The notes under the pieces are model-generated. The model was not told the DNA's origin. It worked only from the letters and a program-made list of their open reading frames with translations, and did no database searches. This document shows positions 33,355 through 44,204 of a stretch of 64,000 nt of DNA, piece after piece. Position 1 is the first letter of the stretch. Every line of letters starts with the position of its first letter. Both the position numbers and the translations under genes were made by a program. This stretch comes from Stratiolaelaps scimitus. Its lineage: Eukaryota > Arthropoda > Arachnida > Mesostigmata > Laelapidae. The DNA is taken from contig JABWDB010000006.1 of NCBI GenBank assembly GCA_019614645.1, positions 5,456,001-5,520,000 on the forward strand, given 5' to 3'.

Positions 33355-34734
33355 ATGCCTCCAGACGACGTGCCGCCCTTGAAGAGGGCGAGGCCTGGCA
33401 CGGCCGATGATGTCGCTGTCGTTGGGAATGACGACGCGAGGGAGAACGCTGCACCGTTCACGGAGCAGCGGACGAAGGACGCCAAGCGTCGCGCGGGCCG
33501 TGAGGCGCGCGCACTGGAAGCCCTCCGGGCAGGCCTCAACGCGAGGTCCCACGGATTGTTTAAGGTGACTGTCCGTGGCAGGGCGGTCGGGGCCGGCGGG
33601 CCTTCCCCCGCCTTCGAGCAGGGCCAGATGCTCGCCCTTTTTAGGAGCGCGCATGAGGCTCTCCCGGGTTGCACCCCGGCTGGTGGAGCCGACGGGCTCA
33701 TCATTTGGGCGCCGACCCTTGAGCTCGCCCGCAAGGCGTTGACGCTGACGACCCTCGGGGGCGTTCCGGTGACCGCTCATTGCACGGCCCTCTCATGCAC
33801 CAAGGCCCGCATCACGAACGTCTGCGCGGCTTTCACCGATGCCGAGATCCTGGCTGAACTCTCACCTCTCGGCGTCACCTCCGCCCGCCGTCTACCCGCC
33901 GCGCCCGGCCCAGCTCGTCGATCGCCTCGGCCCGTCCTGCTCACGTTCAGCGGGCCGCCTCCTGCCTCGGTGTTCCTCGGCTACCGGTCCCATCCGGTCG
34001 TGCTCGAGCCTGACCGGCCACCACTCTGCTTCAACTGCTGCCGGACGGGCCACATCGCGGCCCGGTGCTCCTTGCCTAGGGCTTGCAGCAATTGCGGTGA
34101 TGCCGGCCACCTCGCCGCCTCTTGCGCCCGTCCTGCCCGCTGCGTCAACTGCAAGGGTGCCCATCGCTCGGGCTCGCCGTCGTGCCCTCGGGCGGCCTAC
34201 CTCCGCGAGCGTCAGCGGCTCGTGACTGAGGCCAGGGTGCTCGAACAGGTGAAGGACATCTCACCCCTAGCGTCCATTGTGCCAATCGAGGCCCCGGTGT
34301 CGACCCAGGCGCCAGCCCGCTCGTACGCTGCGGCGGTTCGGGGTATTGTGGTCCCCTCCGACGGTGCCCAGGTCCCCATGGTCCTGCTGCCCAACCCGAG
34401 GCCGATCCCCGCCCCGTCCCGCCGCCGCGCCCCTCGTCGGCCTGCCCCTCGTCGGCCTGCCCCTCGTCGGCCTGCCCCTCGTCGGCCTGCCCCTTGTCGG
34501 CCTGCCCCTTGTCGGCTTGCCCCCCGTCGATCTGCCCCCCGTCGGTCTGCCCCCCGTCGACCCGCCCCTCGTCGACCTGCCCGCGCGGAGTCTCGGCACC
34601 CCACGGCCGCGCCAGCGGTGCCAGGTATCGTCGCAGCCTTGAGGTCCCTCGCTGAAGTCTTGGCCCCTCTCCTCCAGCTTCAGCGCCAGCTCGCCCCCCT
34701 CCTAGCCGCTCTCAAGCCCCCCCGTTCTTCATGA
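33355..34734 (+). CDS. ORF1 gag-like nucleic-acid-binding protein of the LINE
   Basis: 459 residues from the first ATG (33355); an in-frame GTG at 33337 would add six. The N-terminal region is basic. The middle (about residues 55-215) looks like the RNA-recognition-like gag part of LINE ORF1 proteins. Three zinc knuckles follow from about residue 225: CFNCCRTGHIAARC, CSNCGDAGHLAASC and CVNCKGAHRSGSPSC. Residues 358-407 are a five-residue RRPAP repeat, encoded by a 15-base minisatellite. Its expected role is to coat element RNA in a particle with ORF2. The stop TGA overlaps the ORF2 ATG as ATGA, which suggests coupled re-initiation. The frame is intact. Confidence 0.85.
   Translation: MPPDDVPPLKRARPGTADDVAVVGNDDARENAAPFTEQRTKDAKRRAGREARALEALRAGLNARSHGLFKVTVRGRAVGAGGPSPAFEQGQMLALFRSAHEALPGCTPAGGADGLIIWAPTLELARKALTLTTLGGVPVTAHCTALSCTKARITNVCAAFTDAEILAELSPLGVTSARRLPAAPGPARRSPRPVLLTFSGPPPASVFLGYRSHPVVLEPDRPPLCFNCCRTGHIAARCSLPRACSNCGDAGHLAASCARPARCVNCKGAHRSGSPSCPRAAYLRERQRLVTEARVLEQVKDISPLASIVPIEAPVSTQAPARSYAAAVRGIVVPSDGAQVPMVLLPNPRPIPAPSRRRAPRRPAPRRPAPRRPAPRRPAPCRPAPCRLAPRRSAPRRSAPRRPAPRRPARAESRHPTAAPAVPGIVAALRSLAEVLAPLLQLQRQLAPLLAALKPPRSS
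34426..34575 (+). repeat. 15-bp minisatellite inside ORF1
   Basis: Ten consecutive copies close to CCTGCCCCTCGTCGG encode an Arg/Pro/Ala run (RRPAP, with CRPAP and RRSAP variants). A multiple-of-three period keeps the frame open despite copy-number change. Confidence 0.85.
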
Positions 34735-37619
34735 ACCCAGACCCCACCGCCCCAGCCCGAGACGCCACCCCAGCCCGTCGTGCCGCTTCAGCCTAAGACG
34801 CCACAGGCCCCCCGCGTGTCCCGTGCCCGCATTGCGAGGGCAGATTCTCCCGACGCGGCCTCAATAGGCACATAACGGTGCGGCACCCGGAGGTCCGTTC
34901 GGTGCCTCAGCCGAGTCCAGCGCCCCAACCGCTCGAGCTGCGGCTACAGGCGGCCATGCGTGAGGCCCGCGTCTTCAGTATTGTCCCAAAGGCTACGCGT
35001 TCCCTAGTCGCCGTGGCCCTCACAGACGTGCTCCGGGACGTTCATACCAATAACGACGTCTCCTCCTGGGAAGCGCTCCTGGCTTTCGCCCGAGTGGTCT
35101 TGCAGATGCCGGACAAAGGCGACACCTCCCGCTCCCTCCCAGCTGTGATTCGGGGGAATCTAGCGGCCTTCCGCGCCGGGGCGCGCTTGGAGTACCGCTT
35201 GCGTCGTCACCTCGCTCGCGGCCCTCGTCCCCCGCCCACGGATACGGGCCAGACGGCTGCGCGTATAGCCTCCCAAAAACTCTCCGAGGGTGACATCTCT
35301 GGTGCCGCCCGGGCCCTGTGCTCTACCGACTCGGCCACGGACTCGGCTGAGGCTCTCGACGCCCTCAGGGCGAAGCACCCCCCTGCCCCTCCTGATTACG
35401 CCTTCCCCGACCGTCCCCCACAGGTCGACATTGCCCCAACATCACCTGATGAGGTTTTTGCGGCCGTTTCCTCTTTCCCCCCGAGCTCGTCAGCCGGCCC
35501 CGATGGCCTTCGGCCGCGTCATCTCCGCGACCTGCTCTCTCCGGCACTCGGAGCCGTCGCCACTGCCCTCGCCAAGGCCCTCGCTAAGGTGGTCGACTGC
35601 ATGCGGGCCGGCACGGTTCCATCGGCGCTACGGCCAATACTCTTCGGCGCGCGCCTCATCGCCCTCAAGAAAAAGGACGGATCGATACGGCCCATCGCCT
35701 GCTCCAGCACGATTCGTCGCCTGGCTGCTAAGATTGCCTGGGTCAACGAGAGGGACACGGTCGTGACCCTGCTCGGCCCAACCCAGTTGGGTTGCGGCCA
35801 GGCGTCTGGGACGGAGATCGCTGCTCACGCGGCTCGCGCCTTCATCCACGCTCATCCGGACGCGGCCCTGGTCAAGCTTGATTTTCGCAATGCCTTCAAC
35901 ACGGTCCGTCGAGATCTCGTTCTGCGAGAGGTTGCTGAGCACGTCCCTGGCCTCTTCCCTCTGGTCGACCTGGCCTATCGTGGTCCCTCCCATCTGATTA
36001 TGGACAACGCCGTCATCAGCTCAGAGTGCGGGGTCCAGCAGGGGGACCCGCTGGGCCCAGCCCTCTTCTGCCTGGCCCTCCGGCCCCTCGCTGTGTCCCT
36101 CCAGTCGCGTCTGCGGCTGTGGTACATGGACGACGGAACGTTGGCAGGTGATCCGGCGACCGTCGCCTCCGACGTTCAGCGAGTACTCGACTACGAGGGG
36201 CGCAGCGGCCTCGCCCTCAACCCCACGAAGTGCGAGATCTTCTCTTTAGACGCGCAGCCCGACCTCCAGCGGTCGCTCCCAGGATGCCGTCTCACTCAGA
36301 GGTTGTCCCTCGAGCTTGTCGGCTCCCCTCTCACGGACGAGGCCATCCGGCCGCTATTGGACCGTTGCCTCGAGAGGACGGCCGTGATGCTCGACCGACT
36401 GCCCCTGTTATCGGCTCACCAGGGGCTGTTCCTCCTTCGGTCCTGTTTCTCGGCGGCACGCATGCAGCACTTGCTTAGGACATGCCCGGCCGGCACTGAG
36501 GCTTCAGCCCTTCACGAGTATGACGACTTGGTGTTGGACGCGCTGACGACGATCCTGAACCTCCAGCTCCCTCCGGAAGCGGCGTCGCAGGCTACCCTTC
36601 CAGTCCGCTTCGGGGGCCTCGGCATCCTCAGTGTTCGCCGCTTGGCCGACGTTTGCTACGCCGCGTCGCTTACGGCGGTTGCCGACATGGTCGCTACAGT
36701 CCTCCCCCCCGAAGCGCTCGCCCACTTCTCCGCCTCCCAGGAAGCTGCCCTTGACCAGACGGGTGCCCGCGCTCGGGTCCCTCCGGACAAACAGAGCAAG
36801 CAGCGGGCATGGTCCGATGCCCTGCACCAGGAGCTGCGGGACTCCCTCCTGGCCTCTGCGCCACACGCTGCTGACCAAGCTCGCCTCCGGGCTGTCGACA
36901 GGCCTGGTGCGGGGGCGTGGCTCCACGCGCTGCCCTCCTCGTCCCTTGGTACTGCTCTAGACGATCGCTCCCTCCGCTTCTGTGTGGGCCTTCGCCTCGG
37001 GGCCCCTGTAGTTGCGGCCCACAGCTGCGAGCGTTGTGGGGACCCCGTCGCAACGAATGGCCATCACGGTCTCTCGTGCGAACGCAGCGCCGGTCGCCAT
37101 CCGCGACACACGATGCTTAATGACACGCTCGTGAGGGCCCTCCACTCCGCCGGTATTCCTTGCACAAGGGAGCCACAGGGCCTCGACACCTCTGACGGGC
37201 GCCGCCCTGACGGCCTCACCCTTGTCCCCTTCCATCGAGGGCAGCACCTGGTTTGGGACGGCACTGTGGTTGACACTCTAGCACCCTCTTATGTCAACCA
37301 CTGTGCAACCATCCCCGGTTACGCAGTAGCGCGTGCGGAGCGGGCAAAGCTGAGGAAGTACGCCGCACTCCAAGCAACGCACCTGTTTTCCCCCCTCGCC
37401 TTTGAGACCCTGGGCGGGCACGGCCCTCTCACGGCGAACTTCCTCGAGGGGGTCTACCACAGGTTGATCCGCGCCACCGGGGACAAGCGCGCTGGCTCTT
37501 TCCTCCTGCAGCGCCTGTCCCTCGCTGTGCAGAGAGGCAATGCCATCGCCTTCCTCGGGACGTTGTCGTCCTCACCCCCCCCCACCCCCATAATCCCTAG
37601 AAATTCCGACCTATTGTAA
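34731..37619 (+). CDS. ORF2: zinc finger, reverse transcriptase, RLE endonuclease
   Basis: The ATG at 34731 overlaps the ORF1 stop. An in-frame TAA at 34794-34796 (codon 22) interrupts it; from 34797 the frame is open to the TAA at 37617. In order: a C2H2 zinc finger (CPHCEGRFSRRGLNRH at 34824-34871); reverse transcriptase with SAGPDGL, KLDFRNAFNTVRRD (Asp at 35880), GVQQGDPLGPALF and the catalytic YMDD (36123-36134); a thumb; a CCHC motif (CERC at 37026 to Cys 37077); and the endonuclease signature RRPDG (37200-37214) with WDGTVVDT (37254-37277). It nicks target DNA and primes reverse transcription there. There is no ATG between the TAA and the finger, so this copy probably cannot make full-length protein unless the stop is bypassed. 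Confidence 0.85.
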
Positions 37620-38753
37620 CGTTTAATATATTATAATAAATATATATTCACCTTCAATATGAATGAATGAATATAATCTGGTCTTAAATAGCTTTTTGGT
37701 GTAGAAAACGACACATATTATCGCTCTATTATAATAGTACGGTATGCTTCGTGAATAATGCAACCCAGAGAGAGTAAGAGAGAGAGAGAGAAAGAGAGAA
37801 AGGAGGTGAACGAGGCTGGGAAATTACGACCGTTTCAGACACCGATCAGTGTCAATGGGATCAGTCAGGGATCTGTGGCTTGTATCGTGTATTGCATCAG
37901 TATACTTCTATCGCGGGTGCGATGCCTGCCGAACCATGACAATACAGCGGCCGTGACCATGGCAATAAACACGCAGGTAGTGCTGACGACCGTAAATAGA
38001 ACAACAATAGGTGGCAGCCCATAACCTATAACTACATGCCAAGGAGTATCAACTATCATGCATACAAAACAGTAAAATGATTAAGGATTAAGGCCAATAA
38101 GGAGTGAATAAAATGGCGTACTGTACTTGAACGACTCTGGCAGGTATTTAAGCGGGCTTATATGTGTCGTGGGTCCCCTCCAGGACGAACCCTGTAGAAC
38201 TGTCGAGTGTGGATAAAGATCCGGAGGGTGTCCATGTAACAGATAACCGACCGAGCCTAAGTCGTGAGTTGAAAACATGGATTGGAAACAACCATTTAAC
38301 AAATGTAATATACTTGGATATAATTTTTATTCAATATGCACACTGTTGTTGAGTTTACGATGATTTAGCCAAACGTAAATACAACTTCTTACAACTACAA
38401 TCTTGGTGGATAAAATAATATCGTATAATATAATCGCATATAGAGATCGCCATTCAATAGTCTGAACAGATTGCCATACACGCCATACCATGATTACTGA
38501 ATATGCCTACCTTGTAAATTGAATCTGGAGTTTTAACAACATATTGATCTTAACACCACATTCATTTTTGCACAAATAGTTCTCATAAAGTTATGAGATT
38601 TGTCAATTTTTTATTATATAATATCTTTGAAAAACGGAGAAATGGAAATTGGTGAGACTTGCTAAGTTTTTCAGCTTAGACGCTTTCTCATTAAATATCT
38701 GATCATTGATTAATATATTGTACAATGAGAGCTTGTAGGGAGGACCTTCACTA

Positions 38754-41700
38754 CTACAGCGCGCCTAAAATTTGAGCTAATTTCCGACGAAGCATCTGTG
38801 TTAGCCTCAGCAGAACATTCACTTCGCCAGCGATGAATCGCACGTGTCGTAGTCCACATCCAAATAGGTCGGATGCCATATACTCAGGTTTGATGGAGCT
38901 AGCCTCCGCCTTATTCACGTGGAATATTTTCACTATGGAGACGTCGTCGAGGATTCGTGCACAGCGCAAAAAGCAGGTCGCGAATGTTTCGGACTCGGCT
39001 TCACTGAGTATGTACCGATTTCGGCCTGAAACAGTCCTGTGGAGAGAAAGAACGAAGACTAGGATACTAAGTCGTGTATTGGGTACAACGCTACTGATAA
39101 TACAAACAAAGATGGTAACTCGAAAAGATCGCCTAGCGAGAGAAACGCTTATCAATCAACAGGGCTGCTTCACAACTTCTCGATAATAGCTCTTAATTAG
39201 CAGTTGCTAATTAAGAGTTATAAGAAGTTAAAAAAAAGTCCGTCTTACGAAGCAATGCTGAAAGCAGTACCGTGGACGAAGCCAGTACCTCAAACCACCG
39301 GGGGCATCGCTCACCTAAATACTGGTGGAACGAGGAGATCGCCGCGGCCCGTCGGGCCTGTATCAGGCTAAACAGGATCTATACGAGGAGGCGGAGCTGG
39401 CTGTATGGAAGAAGGCGAGGGAGAACAATGAGTTGATCAACGGCCAGACCACCGCCCAACTTGCTGAGCACGAGGCCGCTCGGAGGGAATTCTAAAGACT
39501 CATCAGTAACAGTGAAACCCGTGCGTCGAAAGAACTGATACACGCCGTGGAGAGAGATAGGGCTTGCCATACCGTATTGCTACAGCCAAGCTTCGGAAAC
39601 CTCCTCCAAAGCTCGCTCCGGATGTCCTGCGGAGTACCGTGACAAGCCTCCTCCCGGAGCAGCTGTGGAGAAGCGACGAGTAGTTTCTGATTAGTCCGGA
39701 TGAAGCTCCGGAGGTGACGTTAGTGGAGGTGGAACAGGTTCGGATCCGGCTGACACCCGGAAAGGCGCCCGGCCCGGACGGAGTCCCCCCGGAGTGGCAA
39801 AGTTACTCATCAAACGATGGCCTGGTATGTTCATGAACCTGGCCAACAAACTGTTCAAGGAGGGCAAGTTTCCGAGGCTGTGAAAAAGTAAATCTTGTTG
39901 TGGTACCCAAAACGGGGCAAAATCGGGAGCAACGGCCTACCGGCCCATAACCTCTTAGATACCATCGGGAAGATCCTGGAGAACGTTCTAGTCAACAGAC
40001 TGAACGAAGAAGTTAAAAATGAAAAGCTTTATCAGACGCCCAGTACACTATCCGAAGAGGTAGGTCTATGGAGCCCCAAGAAGAAGAAGGTGCTGGAACG
40101 TGCGCGCGAGGAGATAGGAAAACCCTAAAAACGAGACATTTCGTGCTCTTCATCCTCCTGGATGTTCAAAACGCCTTCAATGAGATAAACTGTAAGGTAG
40201 TCATGAAATCGCTGGCCAGGAAAGGCACCATACCGTCGTCGTGTGACTTCGTCTTGTCTGCATGAAAGGGGCTGCTGGCAGGGGGGTTGGAATACAGGGT
40301 TTAGTCCGGTGCTCCGTAGGGCTTAATTCTAGGACCCTTTCTCTAGAACCTCGCCTATGACGGAGTGCTCCAGATCGAAGAAATGCCGGGAGGCGTGGCG
40401 ACGCTTGCAAACGCCGAGGATCTCGCAGTCATCGTGCTCTGCAGGATGCAACAAGCGAAGCCCTATCGAGGGTGTCAGGATGGATTAATGATCACCACTT
40501 CACATTGCATCTTAAAGTTAGGAAGAGGACGAGAGGAATCCAACTTGTGATGGAAGGCCACCCGACACAAATTAATAAAACAAAAATATCTTGGATTCAT
40601 TCAATTGATGCTGGTTCAAACAGCTCACATCAAATATGTGACTATAAAGGTCCAGAGAGTCGCTGCCAACCTGGCCCGGATAATGTCGAGGGTCGACGGA
40701 CCGTCAGAGGAAAAGAGAAGGCTTCTCGCATCCGTTGCTGAATCCATGGCCTAGGCATAGGCTTACGGACGGCGAAGAATAGGTATGCACTGAGGTCGGC
40801 CCAGCGGACACCGGCTACAGCCGGGCTTACCTCATGGTATCGACAGAAGCGTTTCTTGTTCTAGTCAGGATGCCGTAATACGTCATCTTCACTCAATGCA
40901 TCGAATAATCACCAGTGACGATAAGTGGTGCCTACTTATGAAGCAGGAATCCGAGTGAGTGGCTCCAGGAGCCAAAACCTCGAAGGAAGCTGGACCTGCA
41001 CCCAAAGAAGGTCACGATTTGTGTTTGGTAGGACTGGAAAGGAATGATTCACTGGGAAATGTTAGAACACTATCAGACGGTAAACCACTTTTTGCTTCAG
41101 CTGCCGTATTCGCCGGACTTGTGCCAACCGATTATCACATTTTCCGTTCTGTGCCAAAGCACCAGTTTCAGCCATACCTAATTCACTCATACTTGAATAG
41201 TACCAATGTAAGTGTCATATCTAGTTAGCCTTAAATCAATTCATGATTAAATATAATACTGATATTTTAACCTGTTCGGATGATAATGATGGTGACCTCG
41301 AAACATGCCTGGACAGCTTTCTTGTCACGAAACCAAGCAAAAGAAAGGATCTATGACAAGATGGGAGAAGGTCGTGGACAATGAAAGAGAGTATATAATA
41401 CATAAATGAATAGTCAAAATGTGCTCGTCTTGTGAGCACAAAACCGTCAAAACTTACACGCCAGCCTAATTTGTTTGTAACATACACTTTACTCTCTCTG
41501 CGTCGCCGGCACAGCAATCTCACATAGGCTGGTAACATTGAGTACCCTAAATGTAGCTTCAAGGGACAATATTATAAGGTTCATATAATGAACTCGACAA
41601 CAATAAGCGAATGATAGAAAAAACGAAGTAAGTAAAACAAAAAACAATTTATCTTGAATTTTTTAATACACACACACACACGTACCTTGTTATTCAAATT

Positions 41701-42152
41701 TCGCCAAATATATGATGGTGCAGTAGGTATACAGACACTGTTTTATACCCTGAACATCTAAAAGTTCTCAAAATGCCTAATTCACTCATACTTGAATAGT
41801 AACAATATAAGTATCATATTTAGTTAGCCTTAAAGCAATTCATTATTAAATATAATTCTCATATTCTTCACCTGTTCAGATAATGATGGCAGACACGGTG
41901 CACGAAGCACGCAAGCTGCACTCCCGTGTTAAGCGCATCGATGCGTTTTAACGGGAAGTCCTCGATAACACGAATCATCACAGGGGTACACCTGAGAGCT
42001 TTGCGAAGCGCGTTCGCCATAAACTTGCGTTCTTCAGGGGTGGTTTTGTATGTGAGGTCTTGGTTGCACAGATCAAATGTTGTAGCGAATACCGGAGTCA
42101 AAAGACAGTTGCAAGCCACTGCCATGAAGAAACTTTTCCAGTAGAATGTCAT
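38754..42152 (-). CDS. Secreted six-cysteine protein, copy 3
   Basis: Exons 42152-41872 (281 bases) and 39036-38754 (283 bases). The donor is AACAG|GTGAAG and the acceptor CTTTCTCTCCACAG|G, the strongest pair of the four. The phase-2 intron is 2835 bases, lengthened by an R1-like LINE. 187 residues: signal peptide to about Ala23, cysteines 29, 55, 82, 88, 115 and 154, and an extra Cys119. The exon A core KTTPEERKFMANALRKAL is shared with copy 4 but reads KSTLEERKFM and NMFRKALK in copies 1 and 2, so the array splits into two pairs. No frame breaks. Upstream stops make the ATG at 42152 the only nearby start. Function unknown. Confidence 0.8.
39190..39217. other. 13-bp perfect inverted repeat in intron of copy 3
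   Basis: CTCTTAATTAGCA and its exact reverse complement are separated by GT, about 150 bases upstream of exon B. Copies 1, 2 and 4 have related but non-palindromic sequence here. Confidence 0.5.
39290..40830 (+). mobile_element. R1-like LINE relic in intron of copy 3
   Basis: GC-rich broken frames: YWWNEEIAAARRACIRLNR (39315-39375) after the endonuclease, a pre-finger part near GKAPGPDGVPP (39758-39790), a motif-A-like LLDVQNAFNEI (40155-40190), and a C-terminal part around GWINDHHFTLHLKVRKR (40472-40525). It interrupts only unit 3, between exon B and the shared mariner, so it came after the duplication that made this unit. Confidence 0.7.
40840..41690 (+). mobile_element. Dead mariner element in intron of copy 3
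   Basis: Frames show the LHPKKVTICVW-like region followed by DWKG (about 40990-41045), LPYSPDL (41101-41121) and the 3' flanking block with ATTTTTTAATACACACACAC. Orthologous to the relics in the other introns. Confidence 0.7.
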
Positions 42153-42281
42153 GACAAAATATGGCGTCGTAGGCTCATACCAGCCTCAAGTACAGTGTAA
42201 CTTTCAACGTTTAAACATAATAATACTTATCTGCTTCTTGACTTCAAAACAAAGTAATGGTTTTTCAACGACGTTCATTCC

Positions 42282-42700
42282 TTTATATTTATTCAGATTC
42301 GATACTAAATTGCTGTTAAAGATGGCCTTTGTTTCATCAGCTGGGAAGTCAAGTGGTAACGGTCAATCATCTGATTAAATATCGCCGTGGGCACTGCTCA
42401 ATCGGCGGAAGACTGCTTTTGGAACAATCCACACAATGGGCCTTATCCAACCTTACGGAGAGAGTGTCTGATCTTCTTTTTTTATATTTTATTGGCGGCT
42501 GGTCCCCAGCCCTTTTTCGATCAGTCGCTTCTCGACACTTACCCCTATGGTAGTGTCTTAGTACGAGAAATGGCGAGAGGAAAAATGCACATCTTTCCAA
42601 GGCCACAGCGGGGTTTGAAACTGCGATATCCGGTCTATTGTCCAAGCGGAAGCCGTAGGCACTACTCACGTTATCGCCTAGACCCTTATGTTGACAATCT
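42282..42700 (-). promoter_or_regulatory. Putative promoter of gene copy 3
   Basis: A minus-strand TATAAA (TTTATA at 42282-42287) lies 130 bases before the ATG. The conserved block with ATATCGCCGTGGGCACTG lies near 42380-42400 and similarity continues to about 42650. Confidence 0.5.
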
Positions 42701-42840
42701 GATCTGTTTTGTAATCATCTGAGTCTAGGATGAAGCTTCGCTTTGCCTTGGCCTTCAATGTGTTTAGGTGGCAAACGATAGTTCATGATCACGTAGTGAG
42801 CAATCACCACCCTGAATGATTTCTAACTGTTTGAAAATGT

Positions 42841-43384
42841 AGCGCATAGAAACAAATGCTATAGTAACGTATTGGGTATTAGTGAGAATTTGCGTTTACA
42901 TTTTTAATTTCGTTATCTATTGCTTCTTTGAGTAAGCCGACGGTTGCATATGGAACCCCACCTATTGTACTCTTTAGTGCATAATCACATGGGCTTAAAT
43001 CGGGAGAATATGGGGGTTAAAGCCATCGCTCAATATTGTTTTCCTCCATCCAGACCGTCATTTCAGCAGTGCGATGAGGTCTTCCATTGTCGTCGAATAA
43101 CCACACTCGGTGCTGTCGATCCCCATGCCATTTGTTCATCGATACCTTCAAGAAGTCGAGATATCGGGGAGCATTGAGTTTTTCGTTTGCTGCTAATATT
43201 TCATAATTCAGGCGAAGACCAAACGAATCTTTTATTTCTGAGGTCTTGTGGATTTCACCAAGGAATCTAAACTACGCACGATCATGTAGTATAGTCAATA
43301 CATATGATACGGTGTATGGATGATTAGGATATAGTGGGTCAATAACAGGCGAACTGTAATAGTACTATAATTGTTGATTCCGAG
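42841..43384. other. Spacer, nothing recognised
   Basis: No convincing exon. The part at 42940-43200 has some coding-like frames on both strands and could be a mariner remainder, but no motif is clear. Confidence 0.3.
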
Positions 43385-43690
43385 GCAACCTGGATCGTTC
43401 AGGGGATCTCAATTTCGAAGATACCCCTCGCGAAAGAAGATCTTCCGCAGTTGATAATGAGGTACTGATCGCAATGTCTGAACAAGGTAAGTCACTTAGT
43501 GCTCCTATACTTCGTGAGCAGCTAAGCAGAGAAGGGCAAGCCATTAAAGGTCATCTGCACTCATTGCTCAGAGTTTATAAACTCGGAAAACTGGTTCCTC
43601 ATAACAAGAAAGTGGAAGAAACTTTCTGGGGGTGAGTGAAAACCGGAAATAACTTTTTGGGCCCCCTAATAATATTATACTTGGCAACAC
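43385..43690 (+). mobile_element. Second mariner fragment of unit 3
   Basis: The translation holds a SGDLNFEDTPRERRSSAVDN stretch and then YKLGKLVPHN, both mariner DNA-binding region motifs. It is homologous to 31125-31530. Confidence 0.7.
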
Positions 43691-44060
43691 CACTATAACT
43701 AGTGATCAATTTCTGCTTATTTCCGTATAATCCCCATGGCCTTAATTCGATTTGTTGCTTAAACACCTAATATTTCCCATGTTAATAGTTCGGTTTATAT
43801 TATTTTATCTTTCGTCATTATTATTATTATCATTTGAAATATATTATATATATATATATATACACATATTACATATAACTTTCAACCGACCTTTTCTGCA
43901 ATGCCTTAGAGTTTGGGTATTTTTAATACTTACACCCTTCAAGGCCCGATTCGTTGTCCCGATGTCAAACAAGATGTTATTCAAGAAAAATAACTCTAAA
44001 CATGTTTTTCAATCAAGTAAAAAGTCTGTGTCCTTTTACCTTAATATGTATTATAAACGT
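43691..44060. repeat. Conserved non-coding tail of the units
   Basis: A block with AACTAGTGATC, TGTTAATAGTTCGGTTTATAT and a later CCTTCAAGGCCCGATT also occurs at 31548-31900 and, more diverged, at 50830-51390. It holds a TA microsatellite at about 43843-43862. It marks the right border of three units. Confidence 0.55.
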
Positions 44061-44204
44061 GCAGAGTGATTTCTAGTCACCTCCGCGAGCCGTGGGTTCT
44101 TGGATGGGAGGTCTCCCTTCATGGTCATTTACACGTTCGTTGTACCAAATATATGTGGAGACACTTAATAAATATAATAATAATACTTCGAAATGATCAA
44201 CTTA

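Larger units (their letters stand above)
33243..37649 (+). mobile_element. Nearly complete RLE-type non-LTR retrotransposon
   Basis: About 4.4 kb, far more GC-rich than the flanks, with two overlapping ORFs. The candidate target duplication ACCTTCAAT occurs at 33234-33242 and 37650-37658. The 5' UTR is about 110 bases. The 3' UTR contains ATAATCCCTAGAAAT and ends AT-rich without a poly(A) tail. The restriction-like endonuclease places ORF2 among the R2, R4, NeSL, CRE, Hero and Utopia type LINEs. A gag-like ORF1 with CCHC knuckles is unusual for that group as I know it. One nonsense codon near the start of ORF2 suggests this copy is not fully active. Confidence 0.85.
37850..42840 (-). repeat. 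Tandem unit 3 of the secreted-protein array
   Basis: The left part (37860-38720) matches 46690-47660 of unit 4, including a GAACCCTGTAGAACTGTCGAG block and AAGGAGTATCAACTATCA. It then holds exon B, an inserted LINE, mariner, exon A and the control block to about 42700. The non-coding left part has no convincing open frame. Confidence 0.65.

Noticed and set aside
33292..37460. Many long minus-strand and shifted frames over the GC-rich LINE
   Set aside because: They are shadows of ORF1 and ORF2 in GC-rich sequence and carry no domains of their own.
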